A DNA stretch of 64,000 nt from Streptomyces pseudovenezuelae (GTDB lineage Bacteria; Actinomycetota; Actinomycetes; Streptomycetales; Streptomycetaceae): the NCBI RefSeq assembly GCF_001513955.1, contig NZ_KQ948149.1:716227-780226 (forward strand), read 5' to 3'. Positions 32,039 through 41,289 of the stretch are shown piece by piece; position 1 is the stretch's first letter; each line of letters begins with the position of its first letter. Below the pieces are notes generated by a model that saw nothing but the letters and a program-made list of their open reading frames with translations, was not told the DNA's origin and made no database searches. A program made the translations under genes and the position numbers.

Positions 32039-34387
32039 GTGGGCGTGACGACTGCGACGCACGAGGAACGGGTCGAAGCGCCACCGGAAGCCCCCGCCCC
32101 GGCCGTCGAACTCGGCCCGCGCCGGGTGCGGTTGATCTTCTTCGGGCTGATGCTCGCGCTGCTCCTCGCCGCGCTGGAGCAGATGATCGTCGCCACCGCG
32201 CTCCCCAGGATCGTCGGTGAACTGCACGGCCTGGACCGGATGTCCTGGGCGATCACCGCCTACCTGCTCACCGCCACGATCGGACTGCCGGTCTACGGCA
32301 AGCTCGGCGACCTGCTCGGCCGCAAGGGCGTCTTCCAGTTCGCGATCGTCGTCTTCGTCGCCGGCTCCGCGATGGCCGGACGGGCCACGACCATGGACCA
32401 GTTGATCGCCTTCCGCGCGGTGCAGGGCGCCGGTGCGGGCGGCCTCATGATCGGTGTGCAGGCGATCATCGCCGACATCGTGCCGCCCCGGCGGCGCGGC
32501 CGCTTCATGGGCCTGATCGGCGCCGCCTTCGGACTCGCCTCCGTCGCGGGCCCGCTGCTCGGCGGCTGGTTCACCGACCACCTGTCCTGGCGGTGGTGCT
32601 TCTACGTCAACGTGCCCTTCGGGCTGCTGACCCTGGCCGTCGTCACCGCCGTACTGAAGCTTCCCAAGCCGCGGGTGCGGCCCCGGCTCGACCTGCCCGG
32701 CGCGCTGCTGCTCGCCGCGGCCTCCACCTGCCTGGTGCTGCTCACCAGTTGGGGCGGCACCGAGTACCCCTGGGACTCCCGGACGATCGTCGGCCTCGGG
32801 GCCGGAGCGGTCGCCTCAACCGTCCTCTTCCTGGTCGCCGAGCACTTCGCGGCCGAACCCCTCATCCCGCTCCGGCTGTTCAGGGACTCCGTCTTCAACG
32901 TCACCGGCCTGGTGGGCCTGGTGATCGGCGTCGCGCTCTTCGGGGCCGCCAGCTATCTGCCGACCTTCCTGCAGATGGTCGACGGCGCGAGCGCCACCGA
33001 GTCGGGCCTGCTGATGCTGCCCATGATGGCCGGCATCGTCGGGGCCTCCGTCGTGGCCGGCCAGCTCATCACCCACACCGGGCACTACCGGATCTGGCCG
33101 ATCCTCGGCAGCGCCCTCTCCGCCGTCGGCATGTGGCTGCTGTCCCACCTGGAGGTGGACACGCCCCGGCTGCACTACAGCATCTGGATGGCCGTCCTCG
33201 GCACCGGGATCGGCATGGTGATGCCGGTGCTGGTCCTCGCCGTGCAGAACTCCGTGCGCCCCGCCGACCTCGGCACCGCCACCAGCGCCAACAACTACTT
33301 CCGGCAGATCGGCGGCAGCGTCGGCGCGGCGATCTTCGGCACCCTCTTCGCCGACCGGCTCGCGGACGCACTGGAGCGGCGACTCCCCACCGCGAACGGG
33401 CTGCCCGACCCCGAGTCCATCACCCCGCAGCTCGTCCACGGTCTGCCCCCGGCGCTGCGCGACGGCTACATCCGGGCCTACGCCGACGCCATGCCGAGGA
33501 TCTTCCTCTACCTCGTGCCGGTGCTCGTCCTCGGTCTGCTCATCGCCTTCTTCCTCAAGGAGAAACCGCTGGTGTCCCACTCCGCCGACACGGAGACCGC
33601 CCCGATCCCGCAGGCCCGGTCGCCGCACACCTCCGCGGTCCCCGTGCGCGGCACGGTGCGCCACTCCGACGGGACCCTCGTACCCGGGGCCGCCCTCACC
33701 CTCATCGACGTGGCCGGAGCCCAGATCGGGCGCGGGGCCGGCGACGGGGACGGACGGTTCGCGCTGTGGACGCCCGGACCGGGGTCGTACGTCCTCATCG
33801 CCGCCGCGAGCGGTCACCAGCCGCAGGCCGTCCCCGTGACGGTCGACGAGCACCCCGTCGCACTGGACCTCGTCCTCGGCGGCGCCGGACGGCTCTCGGG
33901 ACGGGTGCTCACCGACGGCGGCCCCCTGCCGGACGCGACCGTCACCCTCACCGACGCGCGCGGCGAGGTCGTCGCCACCACCCGCAGCGGACCGGAGGGC
34001 GCCTACGTCATCACCGAACTGGTCGCGGGGGAGTACACCCTCGCCGCCGGCGCGCCCGCGTTCCGCCCCGCCGCGCTCCCCATCACCGTCCGGGCCTCCC
34101 GGGAGACCCGCCAGGACGTCGAACTCGCGGGCGGCGCGGTGCTGCGCGGCACCGTGCGGGCCGGTGGCGGACGATCCGTCGAGGACGCGCGCGTGACACT
34201 CCTGGACGTCGCCGGCAACGTGGTGGACACCCTCACGACCGGCCCCGACGGCACCTTCCGCTTCGCCGACCTGACCGGCGGCGAGTACACGGTCGTCGCC
34301 GCCGGTTACCCGCCGGTCGCCACCGCCCTCCAGGTGGCCGGAGGCGGCCGCACGGAGCGGGATCTCCGGCTGGGACACGAGGACTGA
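32039..34387 (+). CDS. DHA2-type MFS drug exporter with three C-terminal carboxypeptidase-regulatory-like domains
   Basis: 782 residues from GTG 32039, after GGGGAG. Residues ~30-515 are a 14-helix proton-driven exporter (QMIVATALPRIVGEL; motif A GKLGDLLGRKGVF; RAVQGAGAGGLM; motif C-like FGLASVAGPLLGGW). The remaining ~260 residues are soluble and hold three CarboxypepD_reg-like beta domains of ~75 residues (about 534-607, 616-690, 698-778), each with the pattern VRGTV, DGTLVPGAALTLID, DGRFAL, YVLIAA. Ordinary DHA2 exporters end near residue 520. In a 14-helix MFS protein both ends face the cytoplasm, so these normally extracellular domains would be cytoplasmic. The substrate is unknown. Confidence 0.88.
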   Translation: MGVTTATHEERVEAPPEAPAPAVELGPRRVRLIFFGLMLALLLAALEQMIVATALPRIVGELHGLDRMSWAITAYLLTATIGLPVYGKLGDLLGRKGVFQFAIVVFVAGSAMAGRATTMDQLIAFRAVQGAGAGGLMIGVQAIIADIVPPRRRGRFMGLIGAAFGLASVAGPLLGGWFTDHLSWRWCFYVNVPFGLLTLAVVTAVLKLPKPRVRPRLDLPGALLLAAASTCLVLLTSWGGTEYPWDSRTIVGLGAGAVASTVLFLVAEHFAAEPLIPLRLFRDSVFNVTGLVGLVIGVALFGAASYLPTFLQMVDGASATESGLLMLPMMAGIVGASVVAGQLITHTGHYRIWPILGSALSAVGMWLLSHLEVDTPRLHYSIWMAVLGTGIGMVMPVLVLAVQNSVRPADLGTATSANNYFRQIGGSVGAAIFGTLFADRLADALERRLPTANGLPDPESITPQLVHGLPPALRDGYIRAYADAMPRIFLYLVPVLVLGLLIAFFLKEKPLVSHSADTETAPIPQARSPHTSAVPVRGTVRHSDGTLVPGAALTLIDVAGAQIGRGAGDGDGRFALWTPGPGSYVLIAAASGHQPQAVPVTVDEHPVALDLVLGGAGRLSGRVLTDGGPLPDATVTLTDARGEVVATTRSGPEGAYVITELVAGEYTLAAGAPAFRPAALPITVRASRETRQDVELAGGAVLRGTVRAGGGRSVEDARVTLLDVAGNVVDTLTTGPDGTFRFADLTGGEYTVVAAGYPPVATALQVAGGGRTERDLRLGHED

Positions 34388-34519
34388 CGGTGTGTCAGCG
34401 CGGGGCGCACGCCGGGGTGATCCGGTCCGGGCCAATTCCCGCATTGCCGCACACCGTGACCGCCCGGCGCCGTACGGTGGAACAGGCGGCACAGATCTTG
34501 CGGAGAGAGGGCCTGGGCC

Positions 34520-36988
34520 ATGGACCGTGGCACCGAGAGGGGCGCACCTCCCAGCCGCGGAGCCGGGAGCGGCACGGCGGACGGACACGCCGCGGCCGGC
34601 CGGGTCCCGCTGGCCGTGGTGGTCGTGGACCGCGACGGCCTGGTGTCCCACTGGAGCCGGGGCGCCGGCCGGCTGTTCGGCGCCGGCAAGGACGAGGCCA
34701 TCGGCCACTCCGCGGCCGACCTGCTGCCCGTCTCCGGAGCGCTCCCCGACGAGGCGCAGACCCCGCCCCACGGCGGGTACGCGGCCTACGACGGACTCGG
34801 ACCGGACCTTGAGTCCTCCCTCGACGGCGGCCTGTCCTACCCGGCCGCCGGCCGTGCCCGTCTCACCGTGCCCGGCGCGGACCGCGTCGACGTCCTGTGG
34901 TGGGCCTACCCGCTGGTGGGCCCGGGCCGGGAGCGTCTGCTGGTGCTGGCCGCCGACGCCGGCGGGCTGCGCCGGGATCTCGACCCGGACGAGACCGGCG
35001 CGGCCGTGGAGCGGATCGCCCCCGCCTTCGCCCTGCACACCGACTTCCCCGGCGCCGACGAACTCGCCCGGCGGCTCCCCGAGATCCTGCCCAGCATGAG
35101 CGTCGGCGAGAGCGCCCGCATCGTCGCGCAGGTCCTCGAACTGGGCTATCCGGTCCTGGAGTTCAGCCAGAACGACCGGGTGCCCGTCACCCCCGACTGG
35201 GGTGTGCCCCGGCGCGCCGAGCGCAGGGCCCGCCGCGAGCGGGCGGCCCGGGCGGCCGCCGAGGGCCTGCCGTCGCCGCAGGACGGACCGGACGAGGGCG
35301 AGGACCTCGAATACGTCGCCGTGCGCGAGCGCCTGGAGTTCCTCAACGAGGTCAGCGGGAAGATCGGCACCTCCCTCGACCTGTCCCGGACGATCGTCGA
35401 GGTCAGCAGGGCCGTCGTCCCCCGCTTCACCGATGTCGCCGGCACCTATCTGCGCGAACAGGTCGTCGCCGGTGAGGGGTTCCCCGACGGCGTGCCGGAC
35501 ACCACCACCATGTGGCACCGGGTGGCCCTGGAGCACACCGACGAACCCGGCCGCTGGGACGACGTGGTGCCGGTCGGCGAGGCCATGCCGTTCCCCGCGC
35601 ACACCCCGTTCTTCCAGTGCATGACCACCGGTGAGCCCGTCCTCGTGCCGCGCATCAGCGAACAGATGGGGCACGCGATCGCCTCGCAGTTCGAGAAGCG
35701 GGACATCAGGCCGCTGATCACCGGCCGCTCCATGCTCGTCGTCCCGCTGAAGGCCCGCCATGTGGTCCTCGGGTTCATGATCCTGCTGCGGCACCCCGAG
35801 CGCGTCGAGTTCAACGACATGGACCGGGTCACCGGCGCCGAACTCGCCGCCCGCGCGGGCCTCGTGCTGGACAACGCGCGCATGTACACCTTCCAGGAGT
35901 CCGTCGCCGAGACCCTCCAGGACAGCATGCTGCCGCAGATCCCGCCCCGCATGGCGGGCTGCGACATCGCCACCCGCTATCTGCCGGGCACGCTCCTCGG
36001 ACGCGTCGGCGGCGACTGGTTCGACTCCGTGAAACTGCCCGGCGCGCGGACCGCCCTGGTCGTCGGGGACGTCATGGGCCACGGGCTCAACTCGGCCGCC
36101 ATGATGGGCCAGTTGCGCACGGCCGTACAGACCATGGCCGCGCTCGACCTGCCGCCCGCCCAACTGCTGCGCAACCTCGACGACCTCGCCCAGCGGCTCG
36201 GCGACACCTACCTCGCGACCTGTCTCTACGCCGTCTACGACCCGATCGCGAGCGAACTCCACCTCGCCAACGCCGGGCACATTCCCCCGGTGATCGTGCG
36301 GGCCGCGGACGGGCGCAGTGAACTGCTCGACCTGCCCACCGGCGCGCCCATCGGCGTGGGCGGGGTGCCCTTCGAGGCGGTACGCGTGCGGGTGGAGCCC
36401 GGTGACCGGCTGCTGATGTGCACCGACGGGCTGGTGGAGGTGCGCGGCGAGGACATCGGGGTGGGCCTCGCGACGCTCACCGAGTCCGCCGCGCATCCGG
36501 CCGCGTCCATGGACGACGCCTGCGACGCGATCATCCGGGCCCTCAACCCGCGGGGCGGACGCAAGGACGACGTGGCGCTGCTCATGGTCCGCCTCAACGG
36601 CATCGAGCCGGACGACGTGGCCGAGTGGCGGATCTCCCTCGACCCGGTCGAGGTGGGGCGGGCCCGGGCCGTGGTGCGCGAGCAGCTGCACGACTGGGGC
36701 CTGGCGAAGCTGGCCGACGGCGCGGAGCTCATGGTGAGCGAGCTCGTCACCAACGCCGTACGGCACTCGCACAGCCGGCCCGTCGAGCTGCGGCTCGTGC
36801 GGGAGGACACCCTGCTGTGCGAGGTGGACGACGACGACCACGAGCTGCCGAACCTGCTGAGCGCCGGACCCGCCGACGAGCGGGGACGAGGACTCCGGGT
36901 GGTCAGCACGCTCGCCCGGGAGTGGGGTGCCAGTCGTACGAAGGCCGGGAAGACCGTCTGGTTCGAACTGACCCTGCCGCGTCGCTGA
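34520..36988 (+). CDS. SpoIIE-family PP2C phosphatase with PAS, GAF and anti-sigma-like ATPase domains
   Basis: 822 residues. PAS domain at ~28-130 (LAVVVVDRDGLVSHWSRGA), GAF at ~265-455 (LEFLNEVSGKIGTSLDL onward), SpoIIE-type PP2C at ~468-691 with metal motifs GGDWFDS, VVGDVMGHG, CTDGLVEVR and RKDDVALLMVR, and a GHKL ATPase of the RsbW type at ~706-820 (MVSELVTNAVRHSHSRP, GRGLRVVSTLA). Such proteins combine phosphatase and kinase activity on anti-anti-sigma factors (STAS proteins), so it is a partner-switching regulator of stress or developmental sigma factors. The partners are not in the window. It may share a transcript with the MFS gene 132 bp upstream. Confidence 0.93.
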   Translation: MDRGTERGAPPSRGAGSGTADGHAAAGRVPLAVVVVDRDGLVSHWSRGAGRLFGAGKDEAIGHSAADLLPVSGALPDEAQTPPHGGYAAYDGLGPDLESSLDGGLSYPAAGRARLTVPGADRVDVLWWAYPLVGPGRERLLVLAADAGGLRRDLDPDETGAAVERIAPAFALHTDFPGADELARRLPEILPSMSVGESARIVAQVLELGYPVLEFSQNDRVPVTPDWGVPRRAERRARRERAARAAAEGLPSPQDGPDEGEDLEYVAVRERLEFLNEVSGKIGTSLDLSRTIVEVSRAVVPRFTDVAGTYLREQVVAGEGFPDGVPDTTTMWHRVALEHTDEPGRWDDVVPVGEAMPFPAHTPFFQCMTTGEPVLVPRISEQMGHAIASQFEKRDIRPLITGRSMLVVPLKARHVVLGFMILLRHPERVEFNDMDRVTGAELAARAGLVLDNARMYTFQESVAETLQDSMLPQIPPRMAGCDIATRYLPGTLLGRVGGDWFDSVKLPGARTALVVGDVMGHGLNSAAMMGQLRTAVQTMAALDLPPAQLLRNLDDLAQRLGDTYLATCLYAVYDPIASELHLANAGHIPPVIVRAADGRSELLDLPTGAPIGVGGVPFEAVRVRVEPGDRLLMCTDGLVEVRGEDIGVGLATLTESAAHPAASMDDACDAIIRALNPRGGRKDDVALLMVRLNGIEPDDVAEWRISLDPVEVGRARAVVREQLHDWGLAKLADGAELMVSELVTNAVRHSHSRPVELRLVREDTLLCEVDDDDHELPNLLSAGPADERGRGLRVVSTLAREWGASRTKAGKTVWFELTLPRR

Positions 36989-37088
36989 GCGTCCCGTTCG
37001 TCGCCGGGGGCGTGTGTTTCTCGAACTGGCAGTGAAGGAATGCGCCACGCGCTTGTCCGCGTGACCCCGGCGCGATACACCGTACTGG

Positions 37089-37109
37089 CCCGCCAAGTGT
37101 GGCGGGTTT
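37089..37109 (+). terminator. Hairpin with T-rich 3' end before the methyltransferase gene
   Basis: CCCGCCA (37089-37095) pairs with TGGCGGG (37100-37106) over an AGTG loop and is followed by TTT. It lies 100 bp after the phosphatase stop and 25 bp before ATG 37134, so it is either the phosphatase terminator or an attenuator for the next gene. Confidence 0.5.
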
Positions 37110-37133
37110 GTGGCACATCCTGGGGAGTTGGGC

Positions 37134-37859
37134 ATGAGCGTGACTGGTCGGTACCGGGAGTCCTGGGAGGGCTTCTGGCGGGAGGCCCCGGGGCGGCAAG
37201 GGGCCGTGTTCTGGGACGCGGAACCGGTGTTGACCGCGGGGGTCCACCTCGCCCACTTCGAGCCGCTGCTGGCCGATCCCGGGCTGCCCCTCGTGGACCT
37301 GGGCTGTGGGAACGGCACCCAGAGCCGTTTTCTCGCCGCCCACTTCACCCAGGTCATCGGCGTCGACCTGTCCGCCGCCGCCCTGGACCGTGCGCGCGAC
37401 GCCGACCCCGACGGGCAGGTGACGTATCGGCTGCTGGACGCCTCCGACAAGAGCGAGCCGGAGAATCTGCACGCCGAACTGGGGGACGCCAACGTCTACA
37501 TGCGGGGCGTGCTGCACCAGGCCGGCCCCGAGGACCGGCAGCAACTGGTCGACGGGATCGCGACGCTCGTCGGAGAGCGCGGCCGGGCCTTCCTCGTCGA
37601 GCTCTCCGAGGCCGCCAAGGCGGTCCTGGTGGGCCTCGCGCAGGGCCCCGACGGACCGCCCGCCAAGCTCGCACCCATCTTCCGGCACGGCATCGCCCCC
37701 GGTGAGGTCGCCGACGAGGCGGTGCCCGTGTACCTGGGGGCGGCCGGGCTGACGATCGTGGCGAGCGGGGACCTGCCGCTCGTCACCACCGAGTACCGGG
37801 CCGACGGCACCCGGATCGAACTGCCGTCGAAGTGGTGGGTGGTGGGCCGCACCGGCTGA
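37134..37859 (+). CDS. Class I SAM-dependent methyltransferase
   Basis: 241 residues from ATG 37134 with GGGGAG 8 nt upstream. SAM motif I is LVDLGCGNGTQSRFLA, followed by VIGVDLSAAALDRARD. VYMRGVLHQA is the acceptor-side segment found in SAM-methyltransferase type 12 and 25 proteins. The substrate is unknown. The N-terminal ~40 residues (YRESWEGFWREAP) form a helical lid. Single gene, convergent with the acyltransferase 20 bp away. Confidence 0.85.
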   Translation: MSVTGRYRESWEGFWREAPGRQGAVFWDAEPVLTAGVHLAHFEPLLADPGLPLVDLGCGNGTQSRFLAAHFTQVIGVDLSAAALDRARDADPDGQVTYRLLDASDKSEPENLHAELGDANVYMRGVLHQAGPEDRQQLVDGIATLVGERGRAFLVELSEAAKAVLVGLAQGPDGPPAKLAPIFRHGIAPGEVADEAVPVYLGAAGLTIVASGDLPLVTTEYRADGTRIELPSKWWVVGRTG

Positions 37860-37880
37860 CGGTCCGGCGCCGGACACGTC

Positions 37881-38996
37881 CTATCGGCGTGCCTGAGCGG
37901 GCACCCCGCCCGTCACGGGCGGGGTCCTCCGGAACGCCCACTCCATCCGCGGCTCCATCACGCACCGGAAGACCCGCCGCACGGGAGCGGTGCACAGCAC
38001 GGTCACCACGGCACCGGCGACGAGCGTGGCGGCGATCTCGCCGAGCGGGGTGTGCGGCCAGCGATGGCCGGCCCAGTCGAAGTGGTTGCCGGCCTGGACG
38101 ACGAAACCGTGCAGCAGATAGCCGTAGAGCGTGCCCGCGCCCAGGGTCGTGAACCACATCCGGCGCCCCGGCACCCAGGACAGGAAGCAGGCGACCAGCA
38201 CGAGCGAGCAGCCGAAGAGGGCCGCCGTCATCAGCGGCCCGTACCAGGCGGGCACGCCGAAGTGCTCGGCGGCGTCGCGGTGGAAGAACCAGGCGTAGTC
38301 CATGCGCGGGACCGCCCAGTACGAGAACACCACCGCGCCCCCGAACACCGGAACCGCGAGCAGCCGCACCCGCCACTGGCGCACCAGCGAGAAGTGCTCG
38401 GGGCGCAGACACAGGCCGAGCACGAAGTACGGCAGGAACTGCAGGGTGCGCTGGAGGTCGAGGTCGGCGCCGATGGACGGGCTGAGCGTGGCGAGCGCGG
38501 CGAGCCCGAGCGCGATCGGCAGCGGCCACCGCACGGCACGCCAGATCGGCGTGGTCAGCCGCCAGATGAACAGCGCGGCCAGGAACCAGGTCAGATACAG
38601 CGGGTCCAGCAGACTGATGTCGCGGTCCGGGACACCGTCCGACCACCGGGTGAAAAAGGTGTATGCCGTCTCGAACACGACGTAAGGGACGACGACCCCG
38701 GTGACCAGCCGCTTGATCTTCGCCGGGCTCGCGTCGAAGGAGCGGGAGAAGTAGCCCGAGATGATGATGAACGCCGGCATGTGGAACGCGTAGACGAGCG
38801 TGTACAGCGCGGTCACGGCACGGCTGTCCGAGCGCAGCGGCTCCCAGGCGTGGCCCATGGCCACCAGCACGATCGCCAGGTACTTGGCGTTGTCGAAGAA
38901 CGCGTCGCGCTGCTTCGGGCGTCCGGGCGGGTTCTCCGGCGCGGTGGTCGCCGTCGTGGGCCGTGCCGACCGGACGGACTGTGCGGTGTCGCTCAC
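37881..38996 (-). CDS. Membrane acyltransferase (acyltransferase-3 family)
   Basis: 371 residues from GTG 38996, with about ten membrane helices. The N-terminal DAFFDNAKYLAIVLVAMGHAW carries the conserved His of the family, and FHMPAFIIISGYF is the second conserved segment. These enzymes transfer acetyl or succinyl groups to sugars, polysaccharides or lipids at the membrane. The sequence is closer to the fucose 4-O-acetylase/OafA group than to MdoC, but the substrate cannot be stated. The first ~30 residues are a polar cytoplasmic tail. Confidence 0.87.
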   Translation of the reverse strand: MSDTAQSVRSARPTTATTAPENPPGRPKQRDAFFDNAKYLAIVLVAMGHAWEPLRSDSRAVTALYTLVYAFHMPAFIIISGYFSRSFDASPAKIKRLVTGVVVPYVVFETAYTFFTRWSDGVPDRDISLLDPLYLTWFLAALFIWRLTTPIWRAVRWPLPIALGLAALATLSPSIGADLDLQRTLQFLPYFVLGLCLRPEHFSLVRQWRVRLLAVPVFGGAVVFSYWAVPRMDYAWFFHRDAAEHFGVPAWYGPLMTAALFGCSLVLVACFLSWVPGRRMWFTTLGAGTLYGYLLHGFVVQAGNHFDWAGHRWPHTPLGEIAATLVAGAVVTVLCTAPVRRVFRCVMEPRMEWAFRRTPPVTGGVPAQARR

Positions 38997-39142
38997 TCTT
39001 CTCCCTGACCGTCTCCTGTGGAACCCGCGAGGGAGGATACGCGTCTCCTGGGAGTCACCTGTGAGGCGGGGGTGAGCGGCATGCGGCTCGCCTCACCACT
39101 TGCGGGCGACGTAAACCTCCCCGGCGCGTAACGTGGCGGACC

Positions 39143-39976
39143 ATGAAGATCCTGATCAGCGCCGACATGGAGGGCGCGACGGGCGTGACCTGGCCGGCCG
39201 ACGTGCTGCCGGGCACACCGCAGTGGGAGCGGTGCCGGTCGATGTTCACCTCGGACGTGAACGCCGCCGTGCTGGGCTTCTTCGACGGGGGCGCCGACGA
39301 GGTGCTCATCAACGAGGCCCACTGGACCATGCGCAACCTGCTCCTGGAGGACCTCGACGAGCGTGTGCGGATGCTCACCGGCCGGCACAAGTCGCTGTCC
39401 ATGGTCGAGGGAGTCCAGCACGGTGACGTCGACGGCATCGCCTTCCTCGGCTACCACGCGGGCGCCGGCCAGGAGGGCGTCCTCGCCCACACCTACCTCG
39501 CCAACTCCATCACCGGGGTGTGGCTCGACGACGTCCCCGCCAGCGAGGGGTACCTCAACGCGCACGTGGTCGCCGAGTACGGCGTCCCCGTCGTCCTGGT
39601 CACCGGAGACGACGTGGCCTGCGAGGACGCCCTCGGCTACGCGCCCGAGGCGCTGAAGGTCGCCGTCAAGGACCATGTCTCGCGGTACGCGGCCGTGTGC
39701 CGCACACCGGCCCGCACTGCCGCCGACATCCGGGCCGCCGCGAAGGAGGCCGCCCGGTTGGCGGTCCGTCAGGAACCCGTACCGGCCGGGCCGTTCACGA
39801 TCGCGGTCGAGTTCGACGCCGAGCACCTCGCGATGGCCGCCACCGTGGTGCCCGGTGTGGAGCGGATCGGAGTGCGGAAGGTGGCGTACACCAGCGAGAC
39901 CATGTACGCGGGAATCCGTACCTTCAAGGCGGTCACCACCATCGTCTCGGCCGCCGTGGAGGAGCAGTATGGCTGA
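39143..39976 (+). CDS. M55-family D-aminopeptidase (DppA-like)
   Basis: 277 residues. Zinc ligands of DppA are in place: D8 and E10 in ISADMEGATGV, H60 in NEAHWTM, H105 in LGYHAGAG, and the catalytic His at ~116 in GVLAHTYLA. DppA-type enzymes form decameric cytoplasmic rings and cut D-Ala-D-Ala or D-amino-acid peptides. It is first in an operon of four different peptidases, with its stop overlapping the M20 start by 8 nt, consistent with breakdown of peptidoglycan-derived or D-residue peptides. Confidence 0.9.
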   Translation: MKILISADMEGATGVTWPADVLPGTPQWERCRSMFTSDVNAAVLGFFDGGADEVLINEAHWTMRNLLLEDLDERVRMLTGRHKSLSMVEGVQHGDVDGIAFLGYHAGAGQEGVLAHTYLANSITGVWLDDVPASEGYLNAHVVAEYGVPVVLVTGDDVACEDALGYAPEALKVAVKDHVSRYAAVCRTPARTAADIRAAAKEAARLAVRQEPVPAGPFTIAVEFDAEHLAMAATVVPGVERIGVRKVAYTSETMYAGIRTFKAVTTIVSAAVEEQYG

Positions 39977-41273
39977 CCAGCAGGCACTGGACGAGGTCGT
40001 CCGGTTCACCTCCGACCTCATCCGCATCGACACCACAAACCGGGGCGGCGGCGACTGCCGGGAGCGCCCCGCCGCCGAGTACGCGGCCGAGCAGCTGGCC
40101 GGGGCGGGCCTTGAGCCCCTCATGCTGGAGCGCACCGAGGGGCGGACGAACGTCGTCGCCCGCATCGAGGGCACCGACCCGTCGGCCGACGCCCTGCTCG
40201 TCCACGGTCATCTGGACGTGGTGCCCGCCGAGGCCGCCGACTGGAGCGTGCACCCCTTCTCCGGGGAGGTCCGCGACGGGGTCGTCTGGGGCCGCGGGGC
40301 GGTCGACATGAAGAACATGGACGCGATGATCCTGGCCGTCGTGCGGTCCTGGGCCCGGCAGGGCGTACGGCCGCGCCGCGACCTCGTGATCGCGTTCACC
40401 GCCGACGAGGAGGCCAGCGCCGTGGACGGCTCCGGATTCCTCGCCGACGAGCACCCGGAGCTCTTCGAGGGCTGCACGGAGGGGATCAGCGAGTCGGGGG
40501 CGTTCACCTTCCACGACGGCGCCGGCCGGCAGATCTACCCGATCGCGGCGGGGGAGCGCGGCACGGGCTGGCTCAAGCTCACCGCGAACGGCCGCGCCGG
40601 ACACGGCTCCAAGGTCAACAAGGAGAACGCGGTCACCCGGCTCGCCGCCGCCGTGACCCGCATCGGCGAGCACGAGTGGCCGCTCCGGCTCACTCCGACC
40701 GTCAGCGCGGCCCTCACCGAACTCGCCGCGCTCTACGGCATCGAGGCCGACCTGAATGACGTGGACGGACTGCTTGAGAAGCTGGGTCCGGCGGCCAAGC
40801 TGGTCGAGGCGACCGTCCGCAACAGCGCCAACCCGACCATGCTGCAGGCCGGTTACAAGCTCAACGTGATCCCCGGGGAGGCCGTGGCCTACGTCGACGG
40901 CCGCTGTCTGCCCGGTGGCGAGGACGAGTTCCGTGCGACCCTCGACCTGCTCACCGGCCCGGACGTGGACTGGGAGTTCAGCCATCGCGAGGTGGCCCTC
41001 CAGGCGCCGGTCGACTCACCGACGTACGCCACCATGCGGGCCGCCGTCGAGGAGTTCGCACCCGAGGGACACGTGGTGCCGTACTGCATGTCCGGCGGCA
41101 CCGACGCCAAGCAGTTCTCCCGCCTGGGCATCACCGGGTACGGGTTCGCGCCCCTGAAGCTCCCGGAGGGCTTCGACTACCAGGCCCTCTTCCACGGGGT
41201 CGACGAGCGTGTCCCCGTCGAGGCACTGCACTTCGGCGTACGGGTACTCGACCGCTTCCTGCGAACGACCTGA
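39969..41273 (+). CDS. M20-family metallopeptidase (ArgE/DapE/CPG2 group)
   Basis: 434 residues from ATG 39969, overlapping the M55 gene. Di-zinc site: H79 and D83 region in HGHLDVVPAE, Asp in WGRGAVDMKN, the catalytic/metal Glu pair in TADEEASAVDGSG, and a C-terminal His in LFHGVDERVPVEAL. The dimerisation insert occupies about 190-310. Members are carboxypeptidases, acetylornithine deacetylases or dipeptidases; the closest type is the CPG2/ArgE-like dipeptidase. Its context suggests hydrolysis of peptides released by the neighbouring enzymes. Confidence 0.9.
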   Translation: MADQQALDEVVRFTSDLIRIDTTNRGGGDCRERPAAEYAAEQLAGAGLEPLMLERTEGRTNVVARIEGTDPSADALLVHGHLDVVPAEAADWSVHPFSGEVRDGVVWGRGAVDMKNMDAMILAVVRSWARQGVRPRRDLVIAFTADEEASAVDGSGFLADEHPELFEGCTEGISESGAFTFHDGAGRQIYPIAAGERGTGWLKLTANGRAGHGSKVNKENAVTRLAAAVTRIGEHEWPLRLTPTVSAALTELAALYGIEADLNDVDGLLEKLGPAAKLVEATVRNSANPTMLQAGYKLNVIPGEAVAYVDGRCLPGGEDEFRATLDLLTGPDVDWEFSHREVALQAPVDSPTYATMRAAVEEFAPEGHVVPYCMSGGTDAKQFSRLGITGYGFAPLKLPEGFDYQALFHGVDERVPVEALHFGVRVLDRFLRTT

Positions 41274-41289
41274 GCAAGTGGGGGAGAAC

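Noticed and set aside
32816..37492. Very long minus-strand open frame (1558 codons) opposite the MFS and SpoIIE genes
   Set aside because: It is a shadow of high GC third-position bias. It has no domain, is rich in Gly, Arg, Asp and His, and lies exactly antisense to two genes with clear motifs.
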